A stretch of 32,113 nt of DNA from Acidimicrobiia bacterium (GTDB lineage Bacteria > Actinomycetota > Acidimicrobiia > Spongiisociales > ZC4RG35), in assembly GCA_026989215.1 (NCBI GenBank), contig JALSJV010000031.1, positions 1 through 32,113 on the forward strand, given 5' to 3'. Each line of letters starts with the position of its first letter. Positions within the stretch are counted from its first letter, which is position 1. This document shows positions 29,761-32,113 of the stretch, piece after piece. The notes beneath the pieces are model-generated. The model saw nothing but the letters and a program-made list of their open reading frames with translations. It was not told the origin of the DNA and did not search any database. Position numbers and translations under genes: made by a program.

Positions 29761-30059
29761 CGAGGTCGACGGACCACGAAGGCCGCCCGGGGACGCTGAC
29801 CTCCCGACGGATCCCAGCCCACGAGCCGGACGTAGGCCTCCGGATGGGCCTCCGCGCACGCGTCGAGCTCGGCGATCACCTCGTCGACCCCGGCCTCCAG
29901 CATCGGGAGGCTCCACCAGGACCACAGGAACTCCGAGGGGTCCCGGCTGTACTCGACGATGGGCAGCCAGCCCTGGTCGAGGATGTGTCGGATCTGTCGC
30001 CGAACCTCCTCGACGGTGAGGGGGGGAAGGAACGAGAAGGTCTCGAGTCGTAGGGTCAT
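29757..30059 (-). CDS. cbbS: RuBisCO small subunit
   Basis: A 100-residue form I small subunit. The [26 protein letters not shown] start and [19 protein letters not shown] segment are diagnostic, followed by a helix with [24 protein letters not shown] and a C-terminal strand AAFVVRRP. It caps the L8 core to make L8S8 holoenzyme. It lacks the C-terminal hairpin extension of red-type small subunits and is at the short end for the family. It overlaps cbbL and the histidine kinase gene by 4 bp each (ATGA), so stoichiometry may be set by coupling. The 323-residue track ORF adds only a cbbL shadow. Confidence 0.93.
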   Translation of the reverse strand: MTLRLETFSFLPPLTVEEVRRQIRHILDQGWLPIVEYSRDPSEFLWSWWSLPMLEAGVDEVIAELDACAEAHPEAYVRLVGWDPSGGQRPRAAFVVRRPR

Positions 30060-31489
30060 CGCGTCACCTCCACCGGGTCGAGCACGTTGGTGGGGTCGGC
30101 CTCTTCGAAGGTGACACCACCCCAGAGGTCGAGGGCTTCCGCCAACTCCGGTGAGGTCCGGGCCGCCTCTTCGAGGATGGCACGTCCTTCCCGGAGCAGA
30201 TCTCGCCCTTCGTTCCTGGCCTTCACCGCGGCGTCGATCGCCACCCGGTTGGCGGTGGCACCGGCGGCATTGCCCCGGGGATGGCCGAGGGTGCCCCCTC
30301 CGAACTGGAGGACGACGTCGTCGCCGAAGATGGAGATGAGCTCGGGCACCTGGGCGGCGTGGATACCTCCCGAGGCGACGGGGAGCATCGGCGGGAGGGA
30401 TGCCCAGGGCTGGTCGAAGTAGATCCCCCGTGAGACGTCGGCGGGCACGAAGTCCTCCCGGAGCAGGTCGTTGACGGCGACGGTGGCGTTGCGGTCGCCT
30501 TCGAGCTTGCCGACGACGGTGCCGTTGTGGACGTGGTCGCCGCCGATGAGACGAGCCCACTGGGCGTACACCCGCCAGTGGATCCCATGGTCCCGCTGCC
30601 TGGTACTCACGGCATGCATGGCCCGGTGGAGGTGCAGCAGCACCCCGTTGCGCCGACACCAGTGGGAGAGGGTCTGGAAGGCGCTGAACCCGACGGTGAG
30701 GAAGTCCACCATGATGATCGGGGAGCACTCCTTGGCGAATTCGGCCCGCTCCAGCATCTGTTCCACGTCGGGGGCGGTGACGTTGAGGTAGTGGCCCTTC
30801 CGCTCACCGGTCTCCTCCTCCGCCTTCCGGATGGCCTCGGCGACGAACTCGAACCGGTGCCGCCAACGCATGAAGGGCTGCGAGTTGATGTTCTCGTCGT
30901 CCTTGGTGAAGTCGAGTCCGCCCCGGAGACATTCGTACACCGCCCGGGCGTACATCTTCGGTGAGAGCCCCAGCTTCGGCTTGATGGTGGCCCCGAGGAT
31001 CGGCCGGCCGTACTTTCCGAGGCGGTCACGCTCCACCTGGATCCCGTTCGGCGGTCCGGGGAACGTCTTGATGTACGCCTCGGGGAACCGGAGGTCCTCG
31101 AGGCGGAGCGCTTTCAGCGCCTTGAAGCCGAAGACGTTCCCGACGATCGAGGACGCCAGGTTGGCGATCGATCCTTCCTCGAAGAGATCGAGGTCGTAGG
31201 CGATGTAGGCGATGAACTGGTCGGCTCGGCCCGGCACCGGGTCGAGCCGGTAGCACTTCGCCTTGTAGCGGTCGAGGTCCACCATGTGGTCGGACCAGAC
31301 GGTGGTCCAGGTGGCGGTGGACGATTCGCCGGCGACCGCGGCCCCGGCCTCTTCGGGAGTGACCCCCGGCTGGGGTGTGAGCCGAAAGGCGGCGAGGACG
31401 TCGGTGTCCGAGGGGACGTAGTCGGGCTGGTAGTACCCCGTCTCCCGGTATGGCTTGACTCCTGCGTCGAAGAGTCTGCGGTCGGTCAT
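30056..31489 (-). CDS. cbbL: RuBisCO large subunit, form I
   Basis: A 477-residue form I large subunit that carboxylates ribulose 1,5-bisphosphate. All key elements are visible: [12 protein letters not shown], the carbamylated lysine in [22 protein letters not shown], loop 6 [17 protein letters not shown] and [10 protein letters not shown]. The core ([20 protein letters not shown]) is green-like. The N-terminal third ([31 protein letters not shown]) reads more like form IC/ID. That mosaic appearance fits the actinobacterial lineage often called form IE (from family knowledge, not tested). The start is ATG at 31489 with GAGGAGC upstream, not the track's 31513. No phosphoribulokinase is in the window. 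Confidence 0.96.
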   Translation of the reverse strand: MTDRRLFDAGVKPYRETGYYQPDYVPSDTDVLAAFRLTPQPGVTPEEAGAAVAGESSTATWTTVWSDHMVDLDRYKAKCYRLDPVPGRADQFIAYIAYDLDLFEEGSIANLASSIVGNVFGFKALKALRLEDLRFPEAYIKTFPGPPNGIQVERDRLGKYGRPILGATIKPKLGLSPKMYARAVYECLRGGLDFTKDDENINSQPFMRWRHRFEFVAEAIRKAEEETGERKGHYLNVTAPDVEQMLERAEFAKECSPIIMVDFLTVGFSAFQTLSHWCRRNGVLLHLHRAMHAVSTRQRDHGIHWRVYAQWARLIGGDHVHNGTVVGKLEGDRNATVAVNDLLREDFVPADVSRGIYFDQPWASLPPMLPVASGGIHAAQVPELISIFGDDVVLQFGGGTLGHPRGNAAGATANRVAIDAAVKARNEGRDLLREGRAILEEAARTSPELAEALDLWGGVTFEEADPTNVLDPVEVTR

Positions 31490-31588
31490 CGGTGCTCCTC
31501 GCATCGGATGCACCCAACGTATCGAGCAACCTGCAGAAGTTCTAATGAATTATTCTCTACCTATCCATAAATTTCTCTTGATCTTTCG
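31490..31588. promoter_or_regulatory. Divergent cbbL/LysR regulatory region
   Basis: A 99-bp gap, notably AT-rich on the LysR side. TAATGAATTA (31543-31552) has 4-bp dyad symmetry and lies within a T-N11-A core (31540-31552), the general LysR-type binding pattern. A further AT-rich block, ATCCATAAATTTCTC, follows. LysR regulators such as CbbR normally bind between the divergent genes and activate cbb transcription. The exact -10/-35 elements are not clear. Confidence 0.5.
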
Positions 31589-32113
31589 ATGATCACGCTG
31601 CGCCAGCTCCACGTCCTGGTCGAAGTGGTGCGATCCGGCGGCGTCACCGCCGGAGCCGCCCGTCTCTTCGTCAGTCAGCCCTCCGTCTCGGCGACCCTGC
31701 GCGCCCTCGAGAACGAGCTCGGGAGCCCCCTCTTCAGCGGACGGGGCAAGGCGAGAACCCTCACCCCGGCAGGCGAGACCGCCTTCCGCTACGCCGTCCA
31801 GATCCTCGAACTCGTCGACGAGGTTCGCCAGGCGGTCACCGACCTGGGCGGCGACCTGGCGGGGAGGCTGCGGCTCCTCGCCGTCACCACCGCCGGGGAA
31901 CACCTGGTTCCCGACGTCCTCCGTCGCTACCACGCCGAGCATCCCGGTGTCGACATCAGGCTCGTCGTCGCCAATCGCGCCCAGGCACGGACGCCCCTGG
32001 CCGAAGGCACCATCGACCTGGCGGTGATGGGCCGCCCGCCCACCGGCCTCCGCCTCCACGCCGAGCCCTTCCTGGAGAACCGTCTCCATCTGGTCTGCTC
32101 GCCGGACCATCCC
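31589..32113 (+). CDS. cbbR: LysR-type regulator, probably CbbR (partial)
   Basis: The gene runs off the right edge, with 175 codons visible, and is not in the ORF track. The ATG at 31589 begins MITLRQLHVLVEVVRSGGVTAGA, followed by the winged-helix recognition segment LFVSQPSVSATLRALENELGSPLF and LTPAG, the standard LysR DNA-binding domain. The start of the effector-binding domain follows (GRLRLLAVTTAGEHLVPDVL and an IDLAVMGRPP strand). Divergent placement against cbbL is the classic CbbR arrangement. CbbR senses metabolites such as RuBP, phosphoenolpyruvate or NADPH in studied bacteria; the ligand here is unknown. Confidence 0.85.
   Translation, partial: MITLRQLHVLVEVVRSGGVTAGAARLFVSQPSVSATLRALENELGSPLFSGRGKARTLTPAGETAFRYAVQILELVDEVRQAVTDLGGDLAGRLRLLAVTTAGEHLVPDVLRRYHAEHPGVDIRLVVANRAQARTPLAEGTIDLAVMGRPPTGLRLHAEPFLENRLHLVCSPDHP

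Overview
The window is GC-rich and tightly packed, with many ATGA start/stop overlaps and GTG starts. I place it in the Actinomycetota, perhaps a deep lineage such as Acidimicrobiia (inference). The support is an MshA-type glycosyltransferase followed by a YbjN protein (the mycobacterial mshA/Rv0487 order), an MDMPI-type (mycothiol-linked) protein, an RsiG-type anti-sigma factor, a class II ribonucleotide reductase preceded by NrdR-like boxes, and an actinobacterial-looking form I RuBisCO.

Layout. 1-205 is the tail of a Thr/Pro-rich protein. 206-533 is a convergent spacer with a cluster of DnaA-box-like sequences. 534-6778 is a seven-gene minus-strand run, in transcription order: a MoaD/ThiS domain fused to a degenerate CdsA-like membrane domain, an M23 peptidase, an RsiG homologue, an asparaginase, an acetyltransferase, MshA and YbjN. 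6950-8375 (plus) has an unknown protein and a quinone oxidoreductase. 8356-13284 (minus) has a Gfo/Idh oxidoreductase, a class I aminotransferase, an AEC transporter and an acyl-CoA synthetase. 13334-16637 (plus) is an overlapping set: VOC protein, small lipoprotein, second Gfo/Idh oxidoreductase and MDMPI protein. A galactokinase-like GHMP kinase (minus) diverges from a two-GAF sensor histidine kinase (plus).

A yeast-type cytosine deaminase (minus) and the 1954-residue NrdJ precursor (plus) diverge from a 357-bp regulatory region. NrdJ carries two large LAGLIDADG inteins. Two divergent small membrane proteins follow. The right end is a minus-strand operon cbbL-cbbS-histidine kinase-response regulator with 4-bp, 4-bp and 20-bp overlaps. 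A divergent LysR gene, probably cbbR, runs off the end; it is absent from the ORF track.

The most notable points are: (i) the MoaD-pseudo-CdsA fusion; (ii) the RsiG homologue with two c-di-GMP signature helices, and a WhiG-like promoter match elsewhere in the window; (iii) a two-component system translationally coupled to RuBisCO; (iv) the doubly intein-split NrdJ under a predicted pair of NrdR boxes; (v) an exact 15-bp repeat shared by two divergent promoter regions. No tRNA, rRNA, CRISPR array or IS element was seen.
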